From positions 1 through 64,000 of IMG/VR virus record IMGVR_UViG_3300033233_000014: a DNA stretch of 64,000 bases; one strand, 5' to 3'. Both the position numbers and the translations under genes were made by a program. The notes under the pieces are model-generated. The model saw nothing but the letters and a program-made list of their open reading frames with translations. It did no database searches and had not been told where the DNA came from. Each line of letters opens with the position of its first letter. The first letter of the stretch is position 1. The stretch is from a virus. Below are positions 26,988-35,718 of the stretch, piece after piece.

Positions 26988-29232
26988 CGGTGCCCTCCTC
27001 GTCCTTCGGAATCACCACGTCGGCGCCCTTCTGCGCGAGCCGCTGCGCGTGTGCCATCATCTCCGTGGCGATTCGGAAGCCCTCCGCTGGCGGCAACTTC
27101 ACCGGCGCAACCCCCAGGCGACCCTGTTCCGGCTTGAGCGCCTGCGCGCCCGCCGTCGGCTTCTTCGGGTCGGCAGGAACATACCCGTCCATCTCTCCGC
27201 TATCAAGCCCCTCCACCGAGATTCCTTCGGCAAACGGCTTGGAGGCCAGCGCCGCCATCCCCGGCACACCCGGCATCCCCGGCGTGCCCTTCGGCTTCGG
27301 CGGCGTCCCGCCCTCTCCGCCCCCGCCTTCGGCCGGCTGCTCCGGCGCGGGCGGCTTCTCCTCGTCGCGCGTGGCCACGAGCAGCGCGATGCGCCCGCTC
27401 ATCTCGGCCATCGCAATCGGGAGCGGCTTGTCGGCGAAGTAGTAGTCCTGCGGGAAGCGCGGCAGCTTGATCCGCTCGCGCAACTCGTTCGGCGTCATGG
27501 CGCCGAGCGAAGCGTAGACCTGGTCCATCCGGGCCGTGTCGAGCGGATCGGTGAGCGTCAGGCGCGCGAAGCGGAAGCGGACGCGGATCTGCTTGCGGGC
27601 GAGCGCATCCCGCCCCTCCTCATCGAGATCCTGCCGCTTGCCGATCTCGGTCTGCTGGCAGATGTGCCAGCAGAGCAAGTCGGACACGATGGTCTGGTTG
27701 ATGAGGTACTCCCGCGACAGCCGATCCGGTTCGAACTCCTGCTCGTTGGTGATCTCGCGTGACACGGCCGCCGACGCCTTGTTGACGTTCTCCGTCGAGA
27801 AGAACACCGGGGCCAGGCCGAAGATCTCCCGCACCTCCTCGTCGTTGGCCTTGCGATAGGTCTGGAACGAGGCGTCCTCGGTCACGCCGACGGTGAGTGG
27901 CTTCAACTCGACCATCACCTTGTTCTGCTGCTGGAACCCGACCTTGTGCGGCTCGACCTGGATGACCATGACCCGGTGCGCCTGCTCCACGCCCCGGCCC
28001 TTGCCCCGGATGAAGTCCTCGATCTGCTGCATCGACTCGTTGGTGACTCGCCCGCCCGAGACGAGCAGCGCCATGCGCGGCACCGCGTCGTTCTCGAAGA
28101 AGGAGACGTTGCGGATCGCCGCCTGGCGATTCCCCGCGATGGCCGACGCCGCCGGCACGTAGCGCGGCGCCCCGTAGTAGGTGCTGGTCGGGTCGTAGTT
28201 GCGGAAGTGCAGGATCTCGGTCGCCCGCTGGCCCGGCATGAGCATCTGCTCGCCCCCGTGCCAGACGCCGGTGAAGGAGTTCATGACCCGCAGATCCCCG
28301 AACTCCTTGAAGTACCGCTTCTGCGCGGCCCGGATCTGGATGAAGCCGTACACCCGTCGGGCCGTCGAACCATCGCCACGCCGGAAGCGCGGATCGGAGA
28401 GTCCGGACTTCATCAGCCGTCGCCGGATGGTCGTCGCCGGGCAATGGTGCAACTCGACGATCTTCCCGCTGTTGTCCCGGACGACCTCCAGGTAGCCGTT
28501 GCCGGTGGTCTCCTCGTCGACCTTGATCAGGTAGAAGACCTCGGTGAGCGGCAGCCGGATATTGGGGCGCTCGAACAGATCGCGCAGCAACTCCGTCTGC
28601 CACTCGATCGCGGCCTTCTCCTCCTCGAGGCTCAGGCGCTTCGTGGTCGACCGCAGCGCCCCCTCCGGCGGCTGCTGCGGCAACTGCGGCGCCTGGGGCA
28701 TCCCTGGCACCGTGGGTTGCGCGCGGCCATTCGTGCCGGTCCCCACCCAGCCATCCCACTTCTGGACGCCATCCGGACTCTGCGATCCTGCCGCCTCAGC
28801 TTCTTCGTTGGACGCCTGCGCCTCGCCCGACGGCGCCGGCGCCGAGGCCGGCACGCTCCTCGCCTGCGTCGAGATCGGGTGGATGGGCTCGATGCTCCAC
28901 CCGAGCCCCATCGTGTTCCGCGCGAACGTCCGGATGCACCGCGAGAGGCGGGTATTCTGCGTCGGCGCCTGCGCCCAGATGAGCGGGTTGTACCGCGGCG
29001 CCACGAACTCGCCCGCCGCCAGTTGCTCGAACGACTCGTCGAGTTGCTGCGAGTGATGCCGGACATCCGGCGCCACCTGTTCCGCCCGCGCCTTCTCGAC
29101 GTCCGGCTGCTGCCCGCCGCCCAGCGTGAGCACGCGCAGGAGGCCCCCCAGGCGGCCCGGCTCGACCTCTTTTGAGATGAGCGCCTCAGCCACTTCAGGC
29201 GCCGCCGTCGGCCAAGCCTTATCCATCCGCAA
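26974..29232 (-). CDS. Portal protein (PBSX/SPP1-like)
   Basis: A 752-residue protein. The core has TGNGYLEVVRDNSGKIVELHHCPATTIRRR, YNPLIWAQAPTQNTRLSRCIRTF, and the C-terminal-side motif TYRKANDEEVREIFGLAPVFFSTENVNKASAAVSREI, which is the portal clip/stem pattern. The C-terminus is Pro/Gly-rich (GGGGEGGTPPKPKGTPGMPGVPG) and ends near the start of the protease gene with a 14-bp overlap. Portals form the dodecameric DNA gate of the head. The start is either TTG at 29232 or the ATG six bases inside; no strong ribosome site decides it. Confidence 0.9.
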   Translation of the reverse strand: MRMDKAWPTAAPEVAEALISKEVEPGRLGGLLRVLTLGGGQQPDVEKARAEQVAPDVRHHSQQLDESFEQLAAGEFVAPRYNPLIWAQAPTQNTRLSRCIRTFARNTMGLGWSIEPIHPISTQARSVPASAPAPSGEAQASNEEAEAAGSQSPDGVQKWDGWVGTGTNGRAQPTVPGMPQAPQLPQQPPEGALRSTTKRLSLEEEKAAIEWQTELLRDLFERPNIRLPLTEVFYLIKVDEETTGNGYLEVVRDNSGKIVELHHCPATTIRRRLMKSGLSDPRFRRGDGSTARRVYGFIQIRAAQKRYFKEFGDLRVMNSFTGVWHGGEQMLMPGQRATEILHFRNYDPTSTYYGAPRYVPAASAIAGNRQAAIRNVSFFENDAVPRMALLVSGGRVTNESMQQIEDFIRGKGRGVEQAHRVMVIQVEPHKVGFQQQNKVMVELKPLTVGVTEDASFQTYRKANDEEVREIFGLAPVFFSTENVNKASAAVSREITNEQEFEPDRLSREYLINQTIVSDLLCWHICQQTEIGKRQDLDEEGRDALARKQIRVRFRFARLTLTDPLDTARMDQVYASLGAMTPNELRERIKLPRFPQDYYFADKPLPIAMAEMSGRIALLVATRDEEKPPAPEQPAEGGGGEGGTPPKPKGTPGMPGVPGMAALASKPFAEGISVEGLDSGEMDGYVPADPKKPTAGAQALKPEQGRLGVAPVKLPPAEGFRIATEMMAHAQRLAQKGADVVIPKDEEGTDGSK

Positions 29233-29298
29233 GAACCCTATCGCGCACCCGGCCTCCTATCAAGCCTCACGCACACATATTTGCCAACCGCACCGTCG

Positions 29299-29844
29299 CT
29301 AATCCACCGTGGCCTTCACCGTCTTCACCGACACCAACGGATCAGCCGCGTCGAACTGCGCCAGGTCGAGATCGACCGCCTGCACGTCCGGGATCGTCGC
29401 CGCCGCGATCGCCTCGTCGATCTTCGCGTAGAAGTGCCCAAGCACCGCGTTCACCCAGTCCATCACGCTCTGCACCAGCGCCACCCGGTTCGGCCACCCC
29501 TTCGATACACCCTCGGTCCAGAGGGACTGGAGCGATGCCTGCTGCCCCGGGTCGTAGTGCTTGGCGACGTAGGCCGTGACCCGCAGTTTGAACTGGAGCG
29601 ACCGCAGCTTCTTCGCCGACACCAAATCGGGCGTCGTCGGATCGGTCACCGCGTACCCCTTCGCCGCCAGGTCGGCCTCAACCTTCGCTTGGATCGTCGC
29701 GTCGGCCGTCCCGCTCGGGAACATGTACGACTCGTGGACCAGTGCGCCGTCCACCAGGACGCCGTCCACCGCGATCAGCGTCTCCGATGTCCCGTCGAAG
29801 GGGTTCGCCTGCGTCTTCGTCGTCTTCGTGAACGTGACGGCCAT
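29299..29844 (-). CDS. Structural protein of the fibre region, unknown
   Basis: A 181-residue protein starting MAVTFTKTTKTQANPFDGTSETLIAVDGVLVDGALVHESYMFPSGTADATIQAKVEADLAAKGYAVTD. Most of the sequence is an acidic, Ala-rich fold of unknown type with a C-terminal helix. It lies directly upstream of the portal gene and downstream of two small proteins with similar composition. No family is recognised. A virion decoration or fibre connector role is inferred. Confidence 0.55.
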   Translation of the reverse strand: MAVTFTKTTKTQANPFDGTSETLIAVDGVLVDGALVHESYMFPSGTADATIQAKVEADLAAKGYAVTDPTTPDLVSAKKLRSLQFKLRVTAYVAKHYDPGQQASLQSLWTEGVSKGWPNRVALVQSVMDWVNAVLGHFYAKIDEAIAAATIPDVQAVDLDLAQFDAADPLVSVKTVKATVD

Positions 29845-29846
29845 GC

Positions 29847-30122
29847 TTACCTCTCAGACGCCTGCCACTCAACGCTCAACGACACCGCCGCCTGAAACCC
29901 GATGGTGAACCCGATGTAGTCGCCATTCCCGTCCCGCTGGTCCGACACGCGGTACGGGATGTACGACGTCGGGTCAAGCAGCGTCAGCGACACCCGCGGC
30001 TTCCGCTTGAACTTCACCGGATCGCCGTCCTTGTTCGTGAACAGCACGGTGGCCGTCTGCGTCCCGTTGAACCGGACGAGCCCGGCCACCACGTTCACGT
30101 CGATCGCGAGATGCCTTGGCAC
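29847..30122 (-). CDS. Small beta-rich virion-region protein, unknown
   Basis: A 91-residue protein, MPRHLAIDVNVVAGLVRFNGTQTATVLFTNKDGDPVKFKRKPRVSLTLLDPTSYIPYRVSDQRDGNGDYIGFTIGFQAAVSLSVEWQASER. Pattern and length look like a single beta-sandwich, such as a decoration or fibre tip domain. Only 3 bp separate its start region from the next gene. Nothing more can be said. Confidence 0.55.
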   Translation of the reverse strand: MPRHLAIDVNVVAGLVRFNGTQTATVLFTNKDGDPVKFKRKPRVSLTLLDPTSYIPYRVSDQRDGNGDYIGFTIGFQAAVSLSVEWQASER

Positions 30123-30134
30123 GTTTCCTCCCCT

Positions 30135-30446
30135 CTACATCTTCTTCGTCGTCAGCACGCCCGATGTGTCCACCGTGACCTTCCAGGACACGCCGTTGGC
30201 GTCCGGCAAGAAGAGACTCCTCGGCATCGGCGTCGGGTCGTGGACGGCCACCACCGCCGCCGCGGCGGTCTTCTCGGCGCTGCTCGGCGCCGTGCTCCAA
30301 ACGATCCGCGTGCCCGCAAACCCCGACGGATTCAGTTGCACCGACTCGATGGCGGTGGTGATCCCAGGATCGGCCACCAGTTCTTCGTGGAGCTTGCCGA
30401 CTCGGCTCGTCGTGCCGGGGAAATCTTGGCTGAATGTTGATGCCAT
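30135..30446 (-). CDS. Small virion-region protein, unknown
   Basis: A 103-residue protein, MASTFSQDFPGTTSRVGKLHEELVADPGITTAIESVQLNPSGFAGTRIVWSTAPSSAEKTAAAAVVAVHDPTPMPRSLFLPDANGVSWKVTVDTSGVLTTKKM. The C-terminal GVSWKVTVDTSGVLTT element occurs in phage fibre-related proteins. It lies among fibre genes. No enzyme motif. Confidence 0.55.
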   Translation of the reverse strand: MASTFSQDFPGTTSRVGKLHEELVADPGITTAIESVQLNPSGFAGTRIVWSTAPSSAEKTAAAAVVAVHDPTPMPRSLFLPDANGVSWKVTVDTSGVLTTKKM

Positions 30447-30449
30447 CGG

Positions 30450-31388
30450 TTACGCCACCCTCACGAGCGCCAACTGGCGCTCGTGCATCGTCGCCGTGCC
30501 CGCCGATGTCCGCCACCGCCCGTCGATCGCTTGCGCCCCGTTCACCGTCACCAAGGCCATCGTCATGAACGAGGTCGCCTCGTTCGTGCCCGGCGCGTCC
30601 GTGGTTCGCTGCGATGCCGCGACCTGCGTGCCCCCCGAGTAGATTGAAGTGTGCATGATCGCGGCCCCGTTCGAGGACTGCATCGAAGAGCCGAACCACA
30701 CCAAGTACGTCCCCGCCGCCGGGGTGGCCGACATGCCCGTCGCCACCACGTCGGTCGCCGAGGTCGTCGTGATGTCGCCCGTCGCCTCGGTGATCGAGGC
30801 GTTCAGCAGACTCGCAAGTACCGACAACGGCAGATTGTGGACGTGGTCGGCCCGCGCGAGCGAGGTCGCCACGCCCTCCGCATTCGCCGATCCCACGTCC
30901 ACCGGGACCGCCGTCGTGACATCGTGCTTGTGGTCGGCCCGCGCAACCGTGGTCGCGGCACCAGCCGAAGCCGCGGCCTTCGTGACGTTCGCTGGCGCCG
31001 CCGGGGCCGGAAGCGCGTGGGCGTGATCGCTTCGTGCCAGGGAAGTTGCCGCGCCCTCGGCAGCGGCATCGCCAACGGCAATCGTGCCCGAAGCCGCGGT
31101 CGAGACATCGTGCTTGTGGTCCGCTCGCGCCGAAGTCAGCGCCGCACCCGACGCCGCCGCGGCCTTGGTAACGTTCGCGGGGGCCACCTCCGCCAAGTGC
31201 GTCGCTACCTCCATGATCCGGGTGACGTTCGTCGTGGAGCCATCGTCCAGCTTCAGGAAGGTCTGGATCGTCCCCTCTCGAACGATGATCGACCCCGCCA
31301 GCGCGTCGGTCGCCACGGACGCCGGGTCGTGGTCAACGACCACCACCAGCTTGCCGTTGCCGAGGTCGTTTGTGCCCTTGACCGCCAT
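30450..31388 (-). CDS. Fibre protein with HxH-type repeats
   Basis: A 312-residue protein with four direct repeats of the form ARADHKHDVSTA / ARSDHAHALPAP, spaced by ~25-30 residues between residues 80 and 200. The DHKHD/DHAHA motifs are the HxH metal-binding repeats seen in T4 gp37-type fibre needles, where the His residues bind iron. The C-terminal ~110 residues form the likely receptor-contact domain (VVATGMSATPAAGTYLVWFGSSMQSS). It overlaps the next fibre gene by one base. Its repeat is shared with the 31388-33088 gene, which points to gene duplication. Confidence 0.75.
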   Translation of the reverse strand: MAVKGTNDLGNGKLVVVVDHDPASVATDALAGSIIVREGTIQTFLKLDDGSTTNVTRIMEVATHLAEVAPANVTKAAAASGAALTSARADHKHDVSTAASGTIAVGDAAAEGAATSLARSDHAHALPAPAAPANVTKAAASAGAATTVARADHKHDVTTAVPVDVGSANAEGVATSLARADHVHNLPLSVLASLLNASITEATGDITTTSATDVVATGMSATPAAGTYLVWFGSSMQSSNGAAIMHTSIYSGGTQVAASQRTTDAPGTNEATSFMTMALVTVNGAQAIDGRWRTSAGTATMHERQLALVRVA

Positions 31389-32430
31389 TAGGCCACCTGC
31401 ACCGTGCGGTGCTGGGACTTCCAGTTGATCGTCGTCGCCGCGAGCCCGGTCACCCGGACACGGCCGTTGTTCCCGCCGTCCACGTCAATGTTCACGTCCA
31501 GCGCGCCGTTTGACTCGCGCGAGAAGTCGCTCTGGACGGCCCCCTGCACGGTCGCCGCCCCCGCCCCGGTTCGGTAGATCAGCGCCCGAGCGACGTACCC
31601 GGCCCGGACGCCCCCGGCCTCCTTCGCGACGATGTACGCCTCGACGAGGACAGCCGTGTCCGCCGGGATCGCGATAGTCGCGATCGTGGCCTCGGTGGCG
31701 TTGACCGTCGTGAGAGTGTTCTCGGTCACCAGGCCATCAAGCGTCGTCTTGTCGGCCGCGGACATGAACCCTGCCGTCGACGGGGTCGCGACGGCATGCA
31801 GCGTCCCGCCCCCACGACTCCCGTGCGCGTGCAAGTGGTCCGAGCGGGACAACGAGGTCGCCGAACCCTCCCCGTTTGTCGAGTCCGTGATCTCGATGGC
31901 CGCCGCGGTGCTTACGTCGTGCTTGTGGTCCGCGCGGGCGACCGTGGTTGCCGCTCCAGCGGAGGCCGCAGCCTTCGTCACGTCCGCCGGTGCAGCCGGC
32001 GCCGGGAGCGCGTGCTTGTGGTCGCTCCGCGCCAAGGTGGCCGCCGCGCCTTCTGCCGCCGCGTCCCCAACCGCGATCGTGCCTGCCGCCGCGGTCGAAA
32101 CGTCGTGCTTGTGGTCCGCCCGGGAGAACGAAGTCGACGCGCCCTCCGCGTTCGCCGCCTTGGTCACGTCCACCGGCACGTCGGCCGCAATGGCGTGCTT
32201 GTGATCCGCCCGAGAGAACGCGGTAGACACGCCCTCAAGCGCCGTGTCGTCCGGAAGAATCGCGCCCGGCACATCCGCCGCGATGGCATGCTTGTGATCG
32301 GAGCGGGCCAGCGTCGCCGCCGATCCCGCCGCCGCCGCATCGTCGGGCAGGATCGTCCCGGCCGCGGCCGTCGGGATCGAGTGCTTGTGGTCCGCCCGCG
32401 GCACCATGTCCGACACGCCGGGGGCCTCCG
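30830..32430. repeat. Tandem HxH-coding repeats shared by two adjacent fibre genes
   Basis: Units of about 75-90 bp that encode RADHKH/RSDHKH plus an Ala/Val-rich spacer repeat in the fibre genes, at about 30830-31140 and 31790-32430. Several units are nearly identical at DNA level, for example the sets around 30920-31000 and 31920-31990. Recombination between them can change fibre length. Confidence 0.7.
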
Positions 32431-33088
32431 CCCCCGCGTCGGCGTCCGCCAGTTCGGCCACGCCCCCGTAGTCGAGGTCGAGGTGCGCCTGGTTCGCGCC
32501 TCCCGCCGAGGCGATGATACCCTTCCTGGCGTTGAGGAACGTCGTCGCTCCCTGGACGCTTGCGCCATCCTCCTGAGTAGCGAAACTGGCGGCGACAATC
32601 GCCCCGGGCACGTCGATATTGGTTCGGTCGTTGCCGGGATCGTCCGTTGCCACGACGCCGACCCCAGTGAAGTTGATCCGCTTCCGCAGCGGCAGGGACA
32701 CGCCCTCATCCTGCGGCTCGATCTTCTGCGCGTCGGCGAGCAAGCCGGACAGCCCCTCCACGTTGATCTCGTCAGCGCCGCCATCCTCGTGGGATCCGGC
32801 GTGGGACAGCGGCACCGACGACGGATTCACCTTGAACCAGCGGCCTGGTCCTCCGTCATCCGGCGCGAGGATCAGGTCGCCGTCGTCTGCCCCAACGCCC
32901 TGCGCGTCGAAGCGGTAAGTGGCGCCCACGTCCTCGACGAGCCTCCCCTGCTTGTCGGCCCGCGCCGAGGCGGGGACGGCCCGGAGATCCGCGATCGTCT
33001 GGAGCGCCGGGCCGTAGGAGAGCGTCGTCTCGGTGGCTGCCGCCGCCTCAAGCCCCGCCACGGTGACGAAGGCATTCTGGACAGCCAT
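31388..33088 (-). CDS. Long fibre protein with eight or more HxH repeats
   Basis: A 566-residue protein. The N-terminal ~110 residues are a fibre attachment part (QTIADLRAVPASARADKQGRLVEDVGATYRFDAQGVGADDGDLILAPDDGGPGRWFKV). An array of repeats with PRADHKHSIPTA, ARSDHKHAIAAD, SRADHKHDVSTA and similar units follows at residues 230-440. The C-terminal 130 residues (VETNTLTTVNATEATIATIAIPADTAVLVEAYIVAKEAGG) look like a terminal knob. The same repeat type is in the downstream 30450-31388 gene. Metal-clamped HxH repeats stabilise thin trimeric fibres. Confidence 0.78.
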   Translation of the reverse strand: MAVQNAFVTVAGLEAAAATETTLSYGPALQTIADLRAVPASARADKQGRLVEDVGATYRFDAQGVGADDGDLILAPDDGGPGRWFKVNPSSVPLSHAGSHEDGGADEINVEGLSGLLADAQKIEPQDEGVSLPLRKRINFTGVGVVATDDPGNDRTNIDVPGAIVAASFATQEDGASVQGATTFLNARKGIIASAGGANQAHLDLDYGGVAELADADAGAEAPGVSDMVPRADHKHSIPTAAAGTILPDDAAAAGSAATLARSDHKHAIAADVPGAILPDDTALEGVSTAFSRADHKHAIAADVPVDVTKAANAEGASTSFSRADHKHDVSTAAAGTIAVGDAAAEGAAATLARSDHKHALPAPAAPADVTKAAASAGAATTVARADHKHDVSTAAAIEITDSTNGEGSATSLSRSDHLHAHGSRGGGTLHAVATPSTAGFMSAADKTTLDGLVTENTLTTVNATEATIATIAIPADTAVLVEAYIVAKEAGGVRAGYVARALIYRTGAGAATVQGAVQSDFSRESNGALDVNIDVDGGNNGRVRVTGLAATTINWKSQHRTVQVA

Positions 33089-33091
33089 GCG

Positions 33092-33457
33092 CTACCCGAC
33101 CTGGTCCCGGCGCTCCTCCCAGACGAGGCTGAGCGAGTGCTTCTCAACACCCGCCGGAGCGGCTCCCGCGGACACCACCCGGATGCCCTCGTCGTTGCCC
33201 ATCGCGATGGCAAGGTCGAAGAAGGCGTCCGCCTGCGCCGGATTCAGGGTGACCGTCGCGATGACCGACTCGACGTCGCTGAACCGCTTCGTGATCGAGA
33301 GCGTCATCGCCCCCGCGAAGTCCCGGTGATAGGTGAAGTTGCGGAACCGCCAGGGGACGTAGGGATGCCGGACCTCGAGGTCGATCTCCGGTGCTGGCGA
33401 CGCGCCGGTGCGGCATTGGAAGGCCGGATTCGCGTGCCTGACCAGTTCCGTCGCCAT
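33092..33457 (-). CDS. Virion-region protein, unknown
   Basis: A 121-residue protein, MATELVRHANPAFQCRTGASPAPEIDLEVRHPYVPWRFRNFTYHRDFAGAMTLSITKRFSDVESVIATVTLNPAQADAFFDLAIAMGNDEGIRVVSAGAAPAGVEKHSLSLVWEERRDQVG. It is a compact, mixed alpha/beta protein without recognisable motifs. Only three bases separate it from the long fibre gene that follows in transcription, which suggests a linked structural role. Confidence 0.55.
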   Translation of the reverse strand: MATELVRHANPAFQCRTGASPAPEIDLEVRHPYVPWRFRNFTYHRDFAGAMTLSITKRFSDVESVIATVTLNPAQADAFFDLAIAMGNDEGIRVVSAGAAPAGVEKHSLSLVWEERRDQVG

Positions 33458-33541
33458 GCGTTCTGCCCTCCACGCCAGCGGGACGGCGGGCGGCCCGGCA
33501 CGTCGCCTGGCCGTCCGGCCGCTCCGTTGTCGTCCGTCGCG

Positions 33542-33784
33542 CTAGACGCTCGCCCGAGAGTCGAGCAGCTCGAGCTTCGGCGTGAGCGCCGCCGCCGCCG
33601 TCTGGAACGCCGCGAAGTTGGCCGCCGCCGCGATGGCAGCGAACAACTCCTGGCGCTCCTCGATGAGCGCCACGACGATGTCGCGCACGTCCCAGATGTC
33701 CGAGCCGCCTCGGCTGAACTCGGGCCGGATCTTGATGGTCTGCCCGTCGCCGATCTGCTTGGGATCTCCGCCACCTGCAGGCAT
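33542..33784 (-). CDS. Small helical protein, unknown
   Basis: An 80-residue protein with an N-terminal MPAGGGDPKQIGDGQTIKIRPEFSRGGSDIWD and a helical, Ala-rich C-terminus (VALIEERQELFAAIAAAANFAAFQTAAAALTPKLELLDSRASV). The order looks like a short fold for a fibre trimerisation or chaperone protein. It has a good GGAGG ribosome site. The 84-bp gap before the next gene holds a GC-rich hairpin-like stretch but no clear terminator. Confidence 0.55.
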   Translation of the reverse strand: MPAGGGDPKQIGDGQTIKIRPEFSRGGSDIWDVRDIVVALIEERQELFAAIAAAANFAAFQTAAAALTPKLELLDSRASV

Positions 33785-33794
33785 GGGTGCCTCC

Positions 33795-34379
33795 TTATGC
33801 CATCTCGGACCAGAAGTAGGTGCCCTGCACGTCCGCCAAGGCGCGCAGGAACGCTACTCCATCCCGAGGCCGCAGCATCATACCACTACCGGCTCCGGCA
33901 ATACCATCCTCCAGAATCGCGCGGACGATCTGCGTCTCGGCGCCCGTCCGCACCACCACCCGCTCGCCGTCGAGCGCGAAACTCGCGAACGCCCGGGGCT
34001 TCCCCTCGGCGTCGAGCCCCATGAGCCGGATCCCGGGGTGGTCGGGGAAGCCCCCGGCCCCCCATTGGGTGCGGCGGTGCTCCAACTCGGCGACCACCTC
34101 GGGCCAGTTCCCGCGGAACTGGATCGCCCGGTCGTCGACCGTCGCGTGGAAGTGAATCTTGCGGACCTTCTGATGCGCGTCGCTCTCGGGGTTCTCGTTG
34201 ATGTAGTCGAAGGGCACGCCGTGGCGCTGCAGCACCTGCCGCACCCGCTTGAGGTCGTGGTTGCCCGTCCAGATGATCACCCGCCAGCCGTTCTGCTGGA
34301 GATGCGCAAGCGCCGCCTTGGCGCCGGGCAGGACTTCCTCGTCCTCATCGATGAGGGTGAGGTCGTAGTCCACCGCCAC
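33795..34379 (-). CDS. HAD-like phosphatase/hydrolase
   Basis: A 194-residue protein with the haloacid dehalogenase pattern: motif I VAVDYDLTLIDEDEEVLPGA (nucleophile Asp in DYDLT), motif II IIWTGN, and a later acidic motif VDDRAI. These residues suit phosphoester hydrolysis. The N-terminal start is GTG just after the end of the kinase-like gene; neither in-frame GTG there has a strong ribosome site. The C-terminal region (GIRLMGLDAEGKPRAFASFALDGERVVVRTGAETQIV) is extra. It sits directly downstream of a PI3/4-kinase-like gene, so the two may act on the same substrate. Confidence 0.7.
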   Translation of the reverse strand: MAVDYDLTLIDEDEEVLPGAKAALAHLQQNGWRVIIWTGNHDLKRVRQVLQRHGVPFDYINENPESDAHQKVRKIHFHATVDDRAIQFRGNWPEVVAELEHRRTQWGAGGFPDHPGIRLMGLDAEGKPRAFASFALDGERVVVRTGAETQIVRAILEDGIAGAGSGMMLRPRDGVAFLRALADVQGTYFWSEMA

Positions 34380-34405
34380 GGTCGGCGGTTCGTCCCGCTG
34401 GACGG

Positions 34406-35311
34406 TTACCAGAGAGTGCCGAGTCGTCTCCACGCCTGGGTCCGTTGCAACTCGAGCAGCCTCTGCGTCACGCCCCCCGCCTCGTCGTGCTGGAAGTCGG
34501 CAGTCGCGAGCACCCGCCGGATCGTGTCGGGCGCGACCGCCTGGATCTCGGCCCGCACCTGCGGGTGGATCATCTGCCCCTTGAGGTGCTTTCCGACGCT
34601 CGAGCGCATCCAGCGGCGGTCGTCCCCCTGGGGGAAGGTGTAGCCGTTGTCGATCGCGTAGACACGCCGCCCCTCGTCCATGATGAAGTTGTTCGCGTGC
34701 CGGTCGATCTGGCCGGTGATGAAGTCGAACGCGGCGAGCCGGTGCAGCCACAGGTTCCCCGTGTCCGTCCGGTAGTCGTAGCCGCGGTTGAGCCACTCCC
34801 AGGCCGTCGGTGCGTTCACCCACGCCTGCACGCTCCCCGTCCCGACGCCCTCGATCTCCCGCAGGATGGTCGGCGGCACCAGCCCGAAGCCGCAGGCGCG
34901 GTCGATCTGGTAGGCCAGCACCTCGCGCTCGGCGCCCGTCACCCGGGGATCCATGCTCTCGCGGAAGCGCCGGTTCTCGCGGTGCAGCACCGTGGTCTTC
35001 AGGACCGCCTGGCGTGTCGTGACCAGCCCCGCGTCGATCCCTGAGCGGAAGACGAGGCGGTAGGGGCGGTGGAGGCCCTGCGGCTTCCATTCCCCCTTGG
35101 CGATGTGCCCGATCGGCGAGATCTCGATCTCTTCGGCATCCCGGAGCGCGAGGCAGAGGATCTCGTCTGATGGCGCGGGGCGCTGCCCCGACGGAATCGA
35201 TCCCTGCAGGTTCTTGAGGAACCCGATCCCCAACGCGGTCCCGGGCTCCGGCTCGCCGGCCAGCGGGCGGAGGAGAAACGCCCGCAGCCGGCTCGCTTCC
35301 GGCGTCCGCAT
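34406..35311 (-). CDS. PI3/4-kinase-like protein
   Basis: A 301-residue protein. The catalytic part reads FITGQIDRHANNFIMDEGRRVYAIDNGYTF, which has the DxxxN...DNG order of atypical phosphatidylinositol 3-/4-kinase-type kinases (Asp203, Arg-His, Asn207, Asp221). Upstream, AVLKTTVLHRENRRFRESM holds a Lys (ATP) motif candidate and ERE a helix. It probably phosphorylates a small molecule, lipid or protein in the virion or host. Such kinases are rare in phage structural regions. It is followed directly by a HAD-like hydrolase. Confidence 0.65.
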   Translation of the reverse strand: MRTPEASRLRAFLLRPLAGEPEPGTALGIGFLKNLQGSIPSGQRPAPSDEILCLALRDAEEIEISPIGHIAKGEWKPQGLHRPYRLVFRSGIDAGLVTTRQAVLKTTVLHRENRRFRESMDPRVTGAEREVLAYQIDRACGFGLVPPTILREIEGVGTGSVQAWVNAPTAWEWLNRGYDYRTDTGNLWLHRLAAFDFITGQIDRHANNFIMDEGRRVYAIDNGYTFPQGDDRRWMRSSVGKHLKGQMIHPQVRAEIQAVAPDTIRRVLATADFQHDEAGGVTQRLLELQRTQAWRRLGTLW

Positions 35312-35318
35312 GCGCCGC

Positions 35319-35702
35319 CTAGTCCGGGTCGCCGACGCAGAGGAACTGGATGCGCTGGCCGATGGAGCCGTTCGTCTCCACCTCGAGGTCCAGCACGCCC
35401 GACGGTCCCGGCGTGTTCGGCGTGATCGCGGCGAGCAGCATCTTGTACGCCTTCGCCGTGAAGGTCGCCACGCCGTCGAACTTCAGCTTCGCTCCGTCCC
35501 CGCCCGCGTTGAGCATGAACCACAGCGGGTTGGCGATGCTGGCGACAAGCGGCGCGAAGTCGATGGACACCGGGCCGCCGGCCCCGAACGTGTCATCGAG
35601 CAGCGCCTTGGCGTTCGCGCCAACGCCGGTGACGGTACGCGCGAGGGTCACGCCATCGCTGGTCGTGAGTCCCGCGTTCGCGTTGAAGGTGAAGTTCGCC
35701 AT
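35319..35702 (-). CDS. Virion-region protein, unknown
   Basis: A 127-residue protein, MANFTFNANAGLTTSDGVTLARTVTGVGANAKALLDDTFGAGGPVSIDFAPLVASIANPLWFMLNAGGDGAKLKFDGVATFTAKAYKMLLAAITPNTPGPSGVLDLEVETNGSIGQRIQFLCVGDPD. A beta-sandwich-like decoration or fibre component is plausible from its size and composition. No family is recognised. Confidence 0.55.
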   Translation of the reverse strand: MANFTFNANAGLTTSDGVTLARTVTGVGANAKALLDDTFGAGGPVSIDFAPLVASIANPLWFMLNAGGDGAKLKFDGVATFTAKAYKMLLAAITPNTPGPSGVLDLEVETNGSIGQRIQFLCVGDPD

Positions 35703-35718
35703 CTGCGCTCCTCCTCAG

